Shown here: piece after piece, positions 11,587-12,398 of the stretch
How positions within the stretch are numbered: position 1 is the stretch's first letter
Layout of the letters: the number at the start of each line of letters is the position of its first letter
From: Amylibacter sp.
GTDB taxonomy: Bacteria; Pseudomonadota; Alphaproteobacteria; Rhodobacterales; Rhodobacteraceae
NCBI GenBank assembly: GCA_027083485.1
Contig: JALWOO010000752.1
Location: 1-12,398, forward strand
Direction: 5' to 3'
Length of the DNA stretch: 12,398 nucleotides
Made by a program: the position numbers and the translations under genes
The notes under the pieces: generated by a model
The model's input: the letters and a program-made list of their open reading frames with translations, nothing else
What the model was told of the DNA's origin: nothing
The model's database searches: none

Positions 11587-12398
11587 TTATTCATCGCGAA
11601 CAAACTTCACCCACGAATCAAGCATCTCTCTACGCCGCTCAAGCAGGTCTGTGCGCCGGTAAGCCCGCTCCACCTCGCTTCCGACCGAGTGCGCCAGAGA
11701 AAGCTCTGCAAGCACATGGTCATAGCCTTGCTCGGCCGCCCAATCCCGGAAGGTGGAGCGCAGACCATGCGGCACAGCCGGACGCCCGGAACGCGCATCC
11801 AAAAACCCCTCCCGTCCCGCTTTTTCTTCAGCGGCTTGTATACGGCGCATCACGGCAGAGATTGTCATGTCGGAAAGCATCCCGCCTTGAGGGGCATAGA
11901 ACACATAGGGCGAAGAGTTCAGCCGCACCAAGCCTTGCAGCAACGTCACCGCCTCAGCTGGAAGGGGCACACGATGCTCTCGCCCGGCCTTCATCCGCTC
12001 CGCCGGAATAGTCCAAAGCGCGGAACCCAGATCAACCTCCGCCCACGTCATGCCCCGCACCTCGCCCGAGCGGGCGGCTGTCAGGCAAGCGAACTGCAAC
12101 GCTTTGGCGGCCATTCCCTCGCGCCCCCTCAGACAGTTCCACCAATCGGGAACATCTTTAAGTGCAAGAGCCGCATGATGGCCGGATTTCGCAATCTTGC
12201 TCGGCTTGGGGAGAAGCTCCGACAGGTTGCCTTTCCAGCGGGCGGGATTGTCGCCTTTTCTCAACTCGCTAACGGTCGCCCAGTTCAACACGGATTCAAT
12301 GCGCCCGCGCAGACGGCTGGCGGTTTCGGTCTTTTCCAGCCAAATAGGTTGCAGCACCTTCAAAATGTCCTGCGTTTCGATGTTTTGCACGTACATCC
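11587..12398 (-). CDS. P4-type tyrosine recombinase (integrase), N-terminus cut by window edge
   Basis: The last about 269 codons of a site-specific integrase; the reading frame runs off the right edge without an evident start, so roughly 130 N-terminal residues (the arm-binding domain) are probably missing. In visible numbering (first Met at 12396) the catalytic set is complete: R109 in LTAARSGEVRGMTW, K136 in ERMKAGREHRVPL, H210-x-x-R213 in PHGLRSTFRDWA, H236 in LAHSVG and the nucleophile Y246 in VERAYRRTDLLERR. These sequences match the P4/CP4-57 class, which typically inserts into the 3' end of tRNA genes. It points toward alpA and lies at the opposite end of the island from the tRNA, as expected if attP lies beyond its 5' end. 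It should integrate and, with AlpA or another excisionase, excise the element. Confidence 0.93.
   Translation of the reverse strand, partial: MYVQNIETQDILKVLQPIWLEKTETASRLRGRIESVLNWATVSELRKGDNPARWKGNLSELLPKPSKIAKSGHHAALALKDVPDWWNCLRGREGMAAKALQFACLTAARSGEVRGMTWAEVDLGSALWTIPAERMKAGREHRVPLPAEAVTLLQGLVRLNSSPYVFYAPQGGMLSDMTISAVMRRIQAAEEKAGREGFLDARSGRPAVPHGLRSTFRDWAAEQGYDHVLAELSLAHSVGSEVERAYRRTDLLERRREMLDSWVKFVRDE

Noticed and set aside
1..12398. CRISPR array, retron or insertion sequence
   Set aside because: No regularly spaced repeats, reverse transcriptase or transposase could be found on either strand; the only short tandem repeat is the 9-mer cluster at 8216-8285.

Overview
The left part of this window is GC-rich chromosomal DNA of an alphaproteobacterium, most likely Rhodobacteraceae. 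This rests on the gene order and protein style; no 16S or other marker is present. From about 4.6 kb down to base 1, six tightly packed minus-strand genes read SPOR/RlpA-like lipoprotein, D-Ala-D-Ala carboxypeptidase, thymidylate kinase (tmk), DNA polymerase III delta' subunit (holB), TatD-type DNase, and the first 27 codons of an MBL-fold hydrolase. The junctions overlap or are only a few bases apart (ATGA and TGATG overlaps, 1-6 base gaps), so they look like one transcription unit combining cell-wall remodelling with DNA-replication housekeeping.

A plus-strand tRNA-Ser(UGA) at 4836-4925 ends this block, and the character of the DNA changes at once. From the tRNA 3' end to the right edge the window holds a mobile element. 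At its far end is a P4-type tyrosine recombinase, cut by the window edge. Reading back toward the tRNA on the minus strand come an AlpA-like regulator, a small conserved hypothetical protein, a zinc-finger/Toprim primase and a DUF3987 helicase-like protein. The last four form an overlapping or near-overlapping operon. An integrase with alpA and a primase-helicase pair, and no structural phage gene in view, suggests an integrative element or phage-satellite-like island.

Between this core and the tRNA lie two cargo genes in conspicuously AT-richer DNA: a complete DUF262/DUF1524 protein of the GmrSD-type restriction superfamily, and an unrecognised 199-residue protein. Both fit anti-phage cargo carried at a tRNA hotspot.

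The most unusual signals are at the nucleotide level. (1) In the primase, nine consecutive isoleucines over about 170 bp are all encoded by the rare codon ATA, creating a TATATA-rich patch with a perfect 10-bp inverted repeat inside a GC-rich gene. (2) Just past the DUF3987 stop codon, five copies of a TGACAAAAC-type 9-mer (three direct, two inverted) can pair as a hairpin whose two imperfections become G-U wobbles only in the sense transcript. Either could be a cis-acting element such as a replication origin or RNA control element of the mobile element; this is inference.
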